This document shows, piece after piece, positions 13,065 to 46,240 of a stretch of 64,000 bases of DNA (positions are counted from its first letter, which is position 1; the number at the start of each line of letters is the position of its first letter). Source of the DNA: Panopea generosa (taxonomy: Eukaryota; Mollusca; Bivalvia; Adapedonta; Hiatellidae); assembly GCA_029582155.1 (NCBI GenBank), contig CM055908.1, positions 21,553,406-21,617,405 of the forward strand. Direction: 5' to 3'. A program made the translations under genes and the position numbers. Under the pieces are notes generated by a model. That model was not told the origin of the DNA. It was given only the letters and a program-made list of their open reading frames with translations, and did not search any database.

Positions 13065-14496
13065 ACTGGGTGTATAGACAATAAAACAAAGAACAGAACA
13101 ACAAACTTCCTTTTTATTTCTGCCGGTCTATGATAATTAATCGAATGGAACATTTTGTAAAATAATTTGCACAACTTTTCAACATTCCTTATTACAGTTA
13201 GTTATCAATTAGCGATTCCATCAAACAGTTTCTTTCTCAAAGGTTTTCTATATTACATTAATAACAAGTAATTGGATGTTATAGAATCATGAAATGGGAG
13301 AAATGTGTGGGGAAGTATCCGCCATTATTCCCTAAATGACTGTGGGGAAATCGAGAAATTGTCAGGTTATAAACTCATCAAACAACCGTAATATTTGATA
13401 GCGCAAGAACACGTAAGAACGCATGTTTCTGTTTGAAGGAACTGTTTTGTGAATTGTTAGAAAATGATAAAAGAGTCCTGAATACAAAAGACATGAATAT
13501 TAGAATTAAATAGGCATGCTTTCTAATGGAAATTTGTGACTTGTAAAATTTAAAATATGCATTAATTTTTTGTTTTTCGGATATTATTTCACCATTAGTG
13601 TAGGTGCTGTAGTTTATCATTTTTGATCGTCGGTGCAACCATGTGTACAGAAAACAGCAGCACTTCAGAAAGGCCATGTTTCCGTATATTTTACTCTCAA
13701 ATGTTGAGATAAATATAGAAATGTGTGTATTCTCGATGCAAAAAAAAAGACTCAATACTTTTAGTTGCAGATGCAAACAAAGACTCAATACTTTTGGTTG
13801 CCGTAATCATTTTGGGGCGGCAAGCACATAACTCAAGTTATAATATGTACATGGAACTGTGAACATGATACTAATTAGATGCTGGAATACAATATGAACA
13901 TCTTGCATCTTCCTTCAATAGTTGGTTTTGTTAGTTTATCTAGAATGAATAATTGACCTTCTGCTGCCATCCCCACCATCAGGGGTTGGGGTTTGATGCT
14001 GGATACATACACTGGAAGGCAGACTTTGTCATTTCACAATAATGATATGCCTGCATGAAGTTTCCTCATTCTTCACAAAGATCGGTCAGCTAGGAAGACA
14101 GTTAAATTTCATGTAGCTAAATGACACAATGAGAGACTTGAAAGGAGACGTATTGTATAATAAACATGTGTGATTGTGCAGATTTATGACATGCGACGGC
14201 CATAAAACATCTTGTTGTACATTATTACCCAGTCTGCTCTTTTGTAACAATAACGTGGCCTGGTATTAATCAGAGAAGCTTGAAGAGAATGTTAATCATA
14301 GGTCAGTTAATATTTCCATTTTCTTTTTGTTTGTGACATAGAAAATATACAGTTGTATCCCCCTACCCCTTATAAAAGTCCCTCCTCGCCCATATTTATG
14401 AAAAATAAAATGGACTGAACACTCTGAAAGAGTTATCTATTAGACAAATAAATTGTAAATGTAATTATCATGTCTGGCATTTTTAAATTGACTAAA
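13065..14496. other. Non-coding stretch, nothing recognised
   Basis: A minus-strand open frame of 136 codons (13378-13788) is present, but it is composed of AT-rich, low-information sequence and matches no family I know. No RNA genes seen. Confidence 0.4.
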
Positions 14497-14760
14497 GGTT
14501 TTAGTACTGGCACTCATATACTGGCATTTGTAATCATAATACTGGCATTTATAATCATAATACTGGCATTTATAATCATAATACTTGCAGTCATTATACT
14601 GGCATTTATAATTATAATACTGGCATTTATAAAAATAATACTGGCATTTATAAGCCAAATAATTTATAAGCCAAATACTGGCAGTCATAATACTAGCATT
14701 TATAATCATAATACTGGCAGTCATAATACTGGCATTTATAATCATAATACTGGCAGCTTT
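14497..14760. repeat. 21-bp tandem repeat, about 12 copies
   Basis: The unit is CTGGCATTTATAATCATAATA, with truncated and substituted copies. It gives open frames of ILAF/III-like and NYKCQY-like repeats on both strands, which are artefacts of the period. Confidence 0.85.
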
Positions 14761-17042
14761 ATGGCATTTTTAATTTACATTTTATACAAAAAGAAAAAGA
14801 AAAAAAAAGAAGATTTTTTAAGGTCAAATAAACATTGTGTCTCTTATGCAAAACACGTCATCCCTTCCGGGTTGTGTGTACATTTTTTTGTGGGTATAAT
14901 TATGGTATAATTTAATTTTTAAACGAAATGAAATTATAAATGGAAAAAATATAATATAAGATTGTTGGCTCTTAGCTAGTAAGGGAAGATTAAAATGGTG
15001 ATTAACCTAGCATACTGCATACTTTTATTAAGAAGGTAACCTCAAAGAAAAAAGAGATCATGCTGGTATATCTTATAAAGCCAAAATAAGATACTCCCCG
15101 CATCTAAACAGTTGGAACTTATTTACACTGTCATAAAAGCCAGAGTGTCATTGTGGTTCAATGGGTGAATGAACTCTGAAACTTGAAATGAAAATCATAA
15201 AACAAAAAAAACAGTGTTCCTTTTGTTCATGGTTCACCTTCTTGAACTTCTGTTTCCGCATTAATGGGCTTGCTCTGTTTTATAAAACTGCTAAATTAGA
15301 AGAAACAAAAAATTTAAACAAAAAACATCTTGCCACATTGGTATACATAAATTATTTTATGTTATATAAATATGGAATGATAATTTGGCAATAATTGAAA
15401 TTTATGTGAGGAAAAGTCCTTTGTAACATCGCCAGTAATATTCATTATAAAATTGTTCACTAAAATTTCTGTAAACTGTGACTAGTTCATCAAGTCCAAT
15501 CTCAAAATTGTGAAAAGACGTCCACTTACAGGAGTCTGATTCAAAAACATTTTTCAAATTCTTGTCTAGTAGATTGCTTGTTTGTATTGTAACATCTTTG
15601 ATTTATGATTGTATTCACATTTAGGGATTTAAATTAGTTGATTTTATCAATTTATAGCAGTCTCGCATGATTACATCTGGATGAGAAATGTGGATGTGAA
15701 ATGTAGACTCGAATATCTCGGGAGCGAATGTTACTTCCCTTGTGAATTTTTGTATAGGTTGAAAACATTCAGTATAAAATGCAATATTTCAATTAATTTC
15801 TTTTATTAAACAAATAATGCAGCAAATTTAGAAAAAAAGAAAACAAGAAATATTTTTATATATTGTTCAGAGTATAATAATAACATTGCTAGGCAGCCAT
15901 TCTTGTTTTTATTCAAAATAAAGATGTATTGGTTTAATGTTTCTTAAATATAGACAATTTAATGTCTGGGATTTTGTAAAATTGTAGTGTTTACTATAAT
16001 AATTTGTTTATTTCCTAAATTCTAAACTAATATTGTTAAGGCCATCCTTAAAAAATATTTGTTTGTTGTACTCTGACCCAGTATTTTTCATGGGGGTAGG
16101 TAGGTAAGTAGGTAATTTTTGTTGTTGCTAAATTTTGATTTTGTATAGTCATTTTAAAGAAAAACGGATAGAAATCATGAAAAAAAAATTAAACTCTTTG
16201 AAAGTCAATAAAAAAGTTTGTGAAGCTGCAATTTTAAGTGAGTGTGTAGGAGCATGGCAAACAATTTATTTTTTAAAGGTGGCCTAATATACATTGTGTT
16301 TCTTTTCTGTAAGTATTGTTTGCATTACACTGCCTATTTGCTGAATAAATAAAATCTCATGTACATAAAAAGTAATTGATTTAAAATATTCAAAATTTGA
16401 ATAAAGAAAATAATCGTCGAAGAAGTGTCACCACTGTTTGCTGGTTCATGGGTGGATAAGTAAGATTTCCTGTTGCCGACTACACCTGTTTATTGTTACA
16501 CCTGAAGGGTTTGGCCTCCTTGATCCACCAATCACTGGCAGTGGCACACTAGATCGACCAATCAGTGATATTATCTAACAATCTCCGTTGTTTTGAAGTA
16601 CTGGACTTTAATGATAAGCTGATATCAAAATCGGGTTGATATTGGGTGCCCGTTTAATTAGGTCATATTTCCTGTATGGTTTGATATGGGTGTAGAATAG
16701 CGTAGTAGTATTGTTAAGATATAAAAGTATTTATTCATGTACACAATGAGGGAAAACAGGAAATTGTATGACAGAAATAAAATATCTGGTGCTTGTGTTA
16801 CATTCTCTATATTTACATGATGTCATTCACCCTCCATACTCTGCAACCCAACCCACCCATACCCACACAGACAAAAATAAAAAAAAACATAAAGTTATAA
16901 TTGAAGATTTCAATAATACACATGGAAGATATTTCTTTTTAATTATTTATTTTAAAAAAAAGGTATTAATAAATTACTTAAAAGTATATATAATATATGA
17001 TCCAAAATGGATGGCTTGACAGAAAATAACTAACACTGCTGT
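14761..17042. other. Non-coding stretch, nothing recognised
   Basis: AT-rich with A/T homopolymers. A local duplication of (G)ATC(C/G)ACCAATCA(C/G)TG lies near 16520-16570. No gene or RNA seen. Confidence 0.4.
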
Positions 17043-17282
17043 TTAACCCTTTACCCCATAGATACACGTTTTCCCGCACCAATCACTGAAAGCCTTTGAA
17101 AACAGTGCAGGAAGAGTTCAGATTGCTCGTAACGAGCAATCTGAACACTTCCTGCACTGTTTTCCACTCTGTCAGTAAATATAAACATAATTCAACCAAT
17201 AATTCAAAAGCATTCTATATTAGGTGTCAAAAGGCATCTATAATAGAGGTGTCCAAAGGCGTCTATATGAAAGCTCTTTATA
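17043..17282. mobile_element. TTAA-type (piggyBac-like) MITE, copy 2, right end lost
   Basis: Starts TTAACCCTTTACCCCATAGA and runs in the opposite orientation to the copy at 25288. It holds a near-perfect palindrome with 32-bp arms at 17099-17130 and 17132-17163 (centre ATTGCTCGT-A-ACGAGCAAT). The far end shows an internal duplication of the GGTGTCC(A)AAAGGC motif and lacks the GTAAAGGGTTAA terminus. It lies about 125 bp upstream of the FGFR start exon, so it may be in the promoter or 5' UTR. Confidence 0.8.
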
Positions 17283-17406
17283 GACAAACTTATAAACAAC
17301 ATTAACAGTGTGTATTTAATGAGGCCTTTGCAAGTGTTAGAGCTAGAACCTACAACAGTTACTGATGTTCATGAAAAGAATTAAGAAGTCGGTAACTAGC
17401 TAGACG

Positions 17407-38223
<20,817 letters not shown>

Positions 38224-40490
38224 CAGAGAGACCGTCAGCATCGCTGTAACAATTTAACAATGGCGGAAGACAACATGTGCTTTCCACACAGTGGTTATCA
38301 CACTTATCTAGCATAGTGTTACAGATTTCTGGGATCTGCATCTTGATCACAGACTTATTCAGCAGACGACAAGGTTCATGGTATCCTAGTTGTCATGATC
38401 TACAATCAACAATTGGCAAAAATGTTTAAGTACTTTTGATGGTTATTGAGTAGATTTTACTTTGGGAACTGTATGTTTGTAACAGCTGCTGGTGCCTTAA
38501 TAGTGTGAACCAGTCCCAGTACAAGCTGGTCATTCATGGAATCGTCTGCTGCGTCTAAAGTTTCAAGATGGAGTTACAAACATGAAATTCAAAACGTTCT
38601 TTATTTGTACTACAGAAGACACGCGTAATCTCCTATGATAAAACTGCAGTGATTCTTGCAGAAGCTCTCCTGGAAAATCACTTCTTATAGACAGATTCCA
38701 AACGGGGATCAGAGAATCAAAACAATCTGAAGGTGAAGAAATTGTTTTGTTACCATACTGTGTATGGTGTATTTATATAACAGTAAGTAAGCTGGCAACT
38801 TTAATGAAGGATATGCCGTAATACGTGTATTAACATGATTATCAACGTGTAGATAAACTGACATCCTCATTTAAACCATGTGTTGTGTAGAGCAGTGGCA
38901 TGTGCTCGTGTCAAATATGTTCAGAAATGCACAGATGCTGAAGCGGAAGGTAAAAGGGACAAAAAGTGCTGCTAGAGCAAGGACCTCATTACAATCTAAG
39001 TGCTGTCATTGATATTTAACTAAATCAAAGGAGTGAATCTTACAGGTGTGTCGTATCTTCCTATTTATTTATGTGTAGTTACGACAGTTTCTGTTGTCGA
39101 CACTGGAAATTGTCTCGGACATTGTACATATTATATAAAGACAAACTGAAGGACAGATGTCGTCTTTCTTGTGCGGCATGAAGGAATGGTTAATTATCGT
39201 TTGAAAAAAAAAAAAATGGTTCAATGCGTTATTCTTTAATTGCTGTAGTAAAAGAGTAGAACGATTACATTTGTGAAGTAGAAATTGTACATTGGCAGTT
39301 TATATTGCAGCAAATAAAAGGATGTGACGTGACCATTGGAAGACATTGTAAAGTTACATGTATTGACTGACATTAACAGTGGTATGCCTGAATGTGATAT
39401 ATGAGATGGCATCGACACAACATACAATTGTGTCTGTAAAGATTATAGGGAGGTTTTGCTTTGTTCAGGGATCTACTTGCGTTAGATTTTAATTTTGGTG
39501 TTGCTGATGGCTGTCAGTGACCGACTTGCTGACTGTTAGATTTTGTCAGTAATATGACAGCAGATTTTACTGTAGGATTGAATGAAAGGTTTTTTAGTAA
39601 CCTCATTCATGTACAAAATGTGTTCAGAAACAATTCTTATTTGCCATGTGTTACATTGCGTTATCAATTGATTAGTTGTCATGAATTTACTTATTTTGAC
39701 ATAAAATGGCAGTTGTGCAAAGTAAACGTATGTTGTGTGGCATTTAAATTGGTCATGTGATAATCATGTGACTGTCATGTGATTGTCAAATGATTTGTAT
39801 GAATAATTGATTAAATGCATTTTGTCAAAGAAATCCACATTAATGTTGTCCAAAGTTATTGATTATTTTAGTTGTATTACATATTTGTGTATATAAGATT
39901 GTTACTCAACCGTGTTTCTGCACTTTTAATTATACAAACATTTCTTTGGATGAAAACAATGCATTGAGCCACTTTGCATTATGGGTAAGAAATAGAAAAT
40001 TGGCCTTCACCTGAATCATTTAACTAAGCATGCAGGCAATCAGAGTGTTTATAAGATCCTGAAACAAATGGGATGCTCAGTAGTTTTGCCCTGTTCTTGA
40101 TAGATGGCACAGCTACCAAGTTTGATGTTGGACTGATTGAACTGATTAATTTATATTAAGACTTCAATGAAAATTACTCATTAATTTGTGATGTCACACT
40201 GTGCCTTTAATTATGTACAGTACATGTAGACTCAGAAGTATTCTTACTCGATTTCATTTTTTAAGGTGAATCGAAAAACCAAGCATCAATTTTATTCCTC
40301 TCATGTAGCTTAAAGTTTGTTTTTTTATTGAATTGAAATGAACATCCGAGACTTGTTTATGATTGAAAGTGTATTTACAATGTTGTATTGTTGATTTTTT
40401 ATGTTACAAAATTTTACGGAGTACTTTTATAAGTTTGGTTTGTGACCACACCCACATATAATGGTAATTGGTAGGAGAGTGATTTTGGAG
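38224..40490 (+). other. FGFR 3' UTR and following non-coding DNA
   Basis: No coding sequence seen. The first good poly(A) signal after the stop is AATAAA at 39313-39318, about 1.1 kb downstream. Other AATAAA motifs occur further on (for example near 41427 and 43064), so the real 3' end is unknown. Confidence 0.5.
39313..39318 (+). other. Candidate poly(A) signal of FGFR
   Basis: First AATAAA downstream of the stop codon, in an AT-rich context. A candidate only; AATAAA is frequent by chance in this AT-rich DNA. Confidence 0.3.
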
Positions 40491-40499
40491 AGAATTTGT

Positions 40500-40710
40500 G
40501 CAACAAGGAGCGATAGAGAAAGAGAGAGACTGTTTGGACAGGGAGAGAGAGAGAATGATTGAGAGAGAGGGAGAGAGTTTGGACACAGAGAGAGAGAGAG
40601 AGAATGTGCGAGACAGAGAGTGCGAGAATCATTGAGGGAGATTTATTAGGACAGGGTGAGAGACATTGTGAAGGGGACGGAAAGAAAGAGATAGATTGGT
40701 AGAGAGGTTG
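40500..40710. repeat. GA-rich microsatellite-like region
   Basis: Purine-rich + strand with repeated GAGAGA runs, interrupted by ATTGAGAG and TTTGGACA(C/G) segments that recur every 50-60 bp. Confidence 0.75.
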
Positions 40711-40921
40711 ATTATGTATGCTGGAGGAGGGAGAGTGACAGATATATGATGGACAAAGTTAGAGTGAATACATTTTGAAGTACTTCCAACGGTTACATTA
40801 AATTGAATACGCAAGTTTAAAATTTATTCCAGTTTTCATAAAGCATATATTTAAATTGGAAAAAGAAACATTCAAACATGAAATGAAAGCAGGCAATTTA
40901 AAACATTTATTCATTGTTCAT

Positions 40922-41081
40922 TTAACCCTTTACTCCATAGATACGCGTTTTCCCTCACCAATCACAGAAGGCCTGTGAAAACAGTTAATATAAACATGAT
41001 TCACCCATTGCTGATACATGGTGAATTAATGCTTTCAATATTAGAGGTGTCCAAAGGCTTCTATATGAAGTAAAGGGTTAA
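40922..41081. mobile_element. TTAA-type (piggyBac-like) MITE, internally deleted copy (160 bp)
   Basis: TTAA on both sides (40922-40925 and 41078-41081) with ends CCCTTTACTCCATAGA and TATGAAGTAAAGGG, in the opposite orientation to the 25288 copy. The whole central palindrome is missing: the sequence jumps from GAAAACAGT directly to TAATATAAACATGATT. Confidence 0.85.
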
Positions 41082-43402
41082 TCTGTACTCGGTCTGAATG
41101 TTTCAAACTGTTTGAATCCAAAATACACCCCGGATTTAAAACCTCAAGCTTTAGGAGACCCTGATTTTAAGTTTTGTGTTACAAATATTTCATAGGCATA
41201 TCTGATTTGAGTATGATTGTCATCAACACAGTATGGGTGTGGTGATAGCTATGTATGGGATGTATGTTAGTAATATCGAGCTATCATGGTTAATATTTTA
41301 CTATTTCATATTTAAGTTCACATCATTGTTTCTACATCCTATTCTAACACTGCCAACCACCTTAATACAATACCTAATACTTGTCGCCCTCGATGTGTTC
41401 ACGTTTGTTCAGCAATAAGACAATAAAATAATAAATTGCTAGATTTAGATTCTAATTGTAATTTGTTCTTATATATAATATATTCTTAACATTTTATGCT
41501 CATTTTTGTTTAATTTTGTTTTGTTATATTTTGCTTTCTTCTGCTACTTATTTGATATATGGTATATATATAGTAGTTTTTATTCATTCTCTCAGAAACA
41601 CAAAATAAGTTTAGAAACCATTGTTCCTTTCAAAGAATAATATTTTTATGGACCAAGATGATGGTTATATCTGGCACAAATGTTATAGTGATGTTGCAGA
41701 TGCATTGATGTCCATTTTTTTCCATCTACATCAATCTTCTCCACAAGATGTGGTACGGGATTTTTAGCATTTTGGATCGGAACAAGATATTGAGATGAAA
41801 TATTTTAATACTTTTTTTTTTATATTGTAAATTCATTGTATTATGTTCACCGCAATTAGAATTTTTTCAAATTGTTTTTAATCACATGTTAATTGAAGTT
41901 TTACGTTACGCAACAGATTTTATTTAGTGTTGATCACTTTTTAAGTTTTATTGACAGTTCAAGTGAACAAGAAGTTTTTTTTTTGTTTTTTCCCCAAATT
42001 TGTAATTGTACATGTTTTGCCACTTTTACGCAGTTTCAAGTTTTATATGGTTTATTATGTTTATGAACAGTTATTTAGACTTAAACATCAACGTCTTCAT
42101 TTTGTACTTTATTATAAAATAATTGCCGAGGTTAAAAGAATTGGCAGTTTTATGATTTAAATGAGCAAGATTGTTTATTTTTGTTTGTAGATACAGGCCC
42201 TTGTATTTGCCTATTTTATTTTATTTCTAATATTCATGTAGTTTATTTTATTTCTCAAATGCTTTTGGTCAAAGAAAATATTATACAATCTTTTTAAGTG
42301 AAGTGCATATATGCAGAAGTGATATGTAAAAAATGGATGCAATCTCTGAAACTTGTTTGTAAAACTTAACAATAATCAGTCGCCATTAAGAGTAAACTAC
42401 CTGTTATATAATTACATATGTTGTAAGTTTAAAAGTAATTTTTTTTTTGTACAGTCAAAATAATTTTCAGAAAATTAATGTTTTTGGACCGATCTGATGA
42501 TTACTGGTCTGTTAATTGCCGATCTGATGAATATAATTACCGATCTAATCATTACCAGTCTGATAATTAATTACCAGTCTGATAATTACTGGTCTGATAA
42601 ATATCGATCTGATAATTAACAGAGAAGTAGAGATTCTGCGAGGTATCACCGACATGTGTTCACGGTTGCATATACTTATTTGTTTTTATAATTGTCTTGT
42701 TATAACAGTTGATAATCTGCCTTGCTTTTGTTTTATTTTTACCTAACTTTTAATTTTTTTTATTTTATTCTGTGTTTTACTTGATCTGCGACTACTTACC
42801 CCAACCGTTTATTTTTCTTACAAGTTGGACCGTGTATCAGAAAGTTTTGTTGAGATAATCTCATTCTATTGAACATTGTTTATTTGATATCAGTATTGTA
42901 GAACAAACCTTTCATTCTGTACTCTCGATCAAACTTGATTTCATCTCCGATATTGCCATTTATATTTTGTGCATGACAAAACCAGATATTGTGTTCAGAA
43001 CCGTTCTTTTATGTTTATTTTACCTCGTCATCACACTGTTTACACTAATATTTAAAAAGATAATAAAATAATCTCAAGCCGAATGTGGTCAGTACTCAAC
43101 GTATTTATTTCATTTCATTTAAAAAGTTGAAGAATACCTGACAGTGAGCCTGATATACTAATTGTAATAACAGATGATCTTGACCTAAGTTGGCACCATA
43201 TATATCTATATATGCTGTTGGTATAAAGGATGATGATGCAGTACAAAGAAGTACTGAATTACGATTACTTCATTTCCTTTCCATTTCATGTATCATTTTA
43301 TGTTTTGTTATGTGATTTGTAAATCTTGTGGAACAAATAAAAATAGTTACACAATAATTTGTCTTTTATGATTTAAATTTCCACAATCTGATGAGCAACA
43401 TT
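41082..43402. other. Intergenic DNA, nothing coding recognised
   Basis: AT-rich. A degenerate tandem of (C/G)GATCTGATGATTAC-like units, about 4-5 traces, lies at 42486-42620. No gene seen. Confidence 0.45.
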
Positions 43403-46240
43403 TGGCCGTGCACTGAGTGGACATGCGGAGAGTGTCTCTGCTTATCTACAGTAACGGAAGGGCCGTGCTTATCTACAGTAACAGAAGGGCCGTGCACTGA
43501 GTGGACATGCGGAGAGTGTCTCTGCCTATCTACAGTAACAGAAGGGCCGTGCACTGAGTGGACATGCGGAGAGAGTCTCTGCCTATCTACAGTAACGGAA
43601 TGGCCGTCCACTGAGTGGACATGCGGAGAGTGTCTCTGCTTATGTACAGTAACAGAAGGCCATGCACTGAGTGGACATGCGGAGAGTGACTCTGCCTATC
43701 TACAGTAACGGAAGGGCCGTGCACTGAGTGGACATGCGGAGAGTGTCTCTGCTTATCTACTGTAACGGAAGGGCCGTGCACTGAGTGGACATGCGGAGAG
43801 AGTCTCTGCTTATCTACAGTAACAGAAGGGCCGTGCACTGAGTGGGCATGTGGGAGTATCTCTGCTTATCTACAGTAACAGAAGGGCCGTGCACTGAGTG
43901 GACATGCGGAGAGTGTCTCTGCTTATCTACAGTAACAGAAGGGCAGTGCACTGAGTGGACATGCGGAGAATGTCTCTGCTTATCTACAGTAACAGAGGGG
44001 CCGTGCACTGAGTGGGCATGCAGAGAGTGTCTCTGCTTATCTACAGTAACAGAAAGGCCGTGCACTGAGTGGACATGCGGAGAGTGTCTCTGCTTATCTA
44101 CAGTAACAGAAGGGCCATGCACTGAGTGGGCACGCGGAGAGTGTCTCTGCTTATCTACAGTAACAGAAAGGCCGTGCACTGAGTGGGCACGCGGAGAGTG
44201 TCTCTGCTTATCTACAGTAACAGAAGGGCCTTGCACTGAGTGGACACGCGGAGAGTGTCTCTGTTTATCTACAGTAACGGAAGGGCCTTGCACTGAGTGG
44301 ACACGCGGAGAGTGTCTCTGCTTATCTACAGTAACGGAAGGGCCGTGCACTGAGCGGACACGCGGAGAGTGTCTCTGCTTATCTACTGTAACAGAAGGGC
44401 CGTGCACTGAAAGGACACGCGGAGAGTGTCTCTGCTTATCTACAGTAACAGAAGGGCCGTGCACTGAGCAGACATGCGGAGAGTGTCTCTGCTTATCGAC
44501 AGTAATGGTAGGGCCGTGCACTGATCAACATGTGGAGAGTGTCTCTGCTTATCTACAGTAACAGAAGGGCCGTGCACTGGTGGACATGTGGAGAGTGTCT
44601 CTGCTTATCTACAGTAACAAAGGGCCGTGCACTGAGTGGACATGCAGAGAGTGTCTCTGCTTATCGACAGTAATGGTAGGGCCATGCACTGATGAACATG
44701 TGGAAAGTGTCTCTGCTTATCTACAGTAACGAAAGGGCCGTGCACTGAGTGGACATGCGGAGAGTGTCTCTGCTTATCTACAGTAACAGAAGGGCCGTGG
44801 ACATGTGAAGAGTGTCTCTGCTTATCTACAGTAACTGAAGGGCCATGCAATGAGTGGACATGCAGAGAGTGTCTCTGCTTATCTACAGTAACGGAAGGGC
44901 TGTGCACTGATGGACATGTGGAAAGTGTCTCTGCTTATCAGCAGTAACGGAAGGGCTGTGCACTGAGTGGACATGCGGAGAGTGCCTCTGCCAATCTACA
45001 GTAACGGAAGGGCCGTGCACTGAGTGGACATGCGGAGAGTGTCTCTGCCTATCTACAGTAATGGAAGGGCTGTGCACTGAGTGGACATGCGGAGAGTGTC
45101 TCTGCCTTTCTACAGTAACAGAAGGGCCGTGCACTGGTGGACATGTGGATAGTGTCTCTGCTTATCTACAGTAACAAAGGGCCGTGCACTGAGTGGACAT
45201 GCAGAGAGTGTCTCTGCTTATCTACAGTAACGGAAGGGCCGTGCACTGAGTGGACATGCGGAGAGTGCCTCTGCCAATCTACAGTAACGGAAGGGCCGTG
45301 CACTGAGTGGACATGCGGAGAGTGTCTCTGCCTATCTACAGTAATGGAAGGGCTGTGCACTGAGTGGACATGCGGAGAGTGTCTCTGCCTTTCTACAGTA
45401 ACAGAAGGGCCGTGCACTGGTGGACATGTGGAGAGTGTCTCTGCTTATCTACAGTAACAAAGGGCCGTGCACTGAGTGGACATGCAGAGAGTGTCTCTGC
45501 TTATCTACAGTAACGGAAGGGCCGTGCACTGAGTGGACATGCGGAGAGTGTCTCTGCTTATCTACAGTAACAGAAGGGCCGTGGACATGTGAAGAGTGTC
45601 TCTGCTTATCTACAGTAACTGAAGGGCTGTGCACTGAGTGGACATGCAGAGAATGTCTCTGCTTATCTACAGTAACGGAAGGGCTGTGCACTGATGGACA
45701 TGTGGAGAGTGTCTCTGCTTATCAACAGTAACGGAAGGGCAATCCACTGAGTGGACATGCGGAGAGTGCCTCTGCCTATCTACAGTAACGGAAGGGCCAT
45801 GCACTGAGTGGACATGCGGAGAGTGTCTCTGCCTATCTACAGTAACGGAAGGGCCGTGCACTGAGTGGACATGTGGAGAGTGTCTCTGCTTATATACAGT
45901 AACGGAAGGGCAGTGCACTGAGTGGACATGCGGAGAGTATCTCTGCTTATCTACAGTAACGGAAGGGCCGTGCACTGAGTGGACATGCGGAGAGTGTCTC
46001 TACTTATCTACAGTAACAAAGGGCCGTGCTTATCTACAGTAACAGAAGGGCCGTGCACTGAGTGGACATGTGGAGAGTCTCTGCTTATCTACAGTAACGG
46101 AAGGGCTGTGCACTGAATGGACATGCGGAGAGTCTCTGCTTATCTACAGTAACAGAAGGGTTGTTCACTGAGTGGACATGTGCAGAGTATCTCTGCTTAT
46201 ATACAGTAACAGAAGGGGCGTGGACATGTGGAGAGTGTAT
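43403..46240. repeat. 57-bp minisatellite, about 50 copies, with higher-order duplications
   Basis: The unit is built from GGCCGTGCACTGAGTGGACA, TGCGGAGAGTGTCTCTGC and TTATCTACAGTAACGGAAG. Units of 57 bp keep a 19-residue frame (Cys-rich, LSTVTEGPCTEWTCGECLC) open on the + strand and another on the minus strand, but short or shifted units break the frames into pieces of about 80-240 codons. A block of about 283 bp is duplicated (44981-45140 region against 45264-45423 region). The array directly abuts the next one. Confidence 0.95.

Noticed and set aside
13378-13788. 136-codon minus-strand frame
   Set aside because: AT-rich low-information composition, no domain, partly mirrored by an open frame on the other strand.
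43403-46240. Cys-rich 19-residue repeat proteins on both strands (up to 239 codons)
   Set aside because: Unit length variants break the frames repeatedly, and both strands are equally open. No start or splice context.
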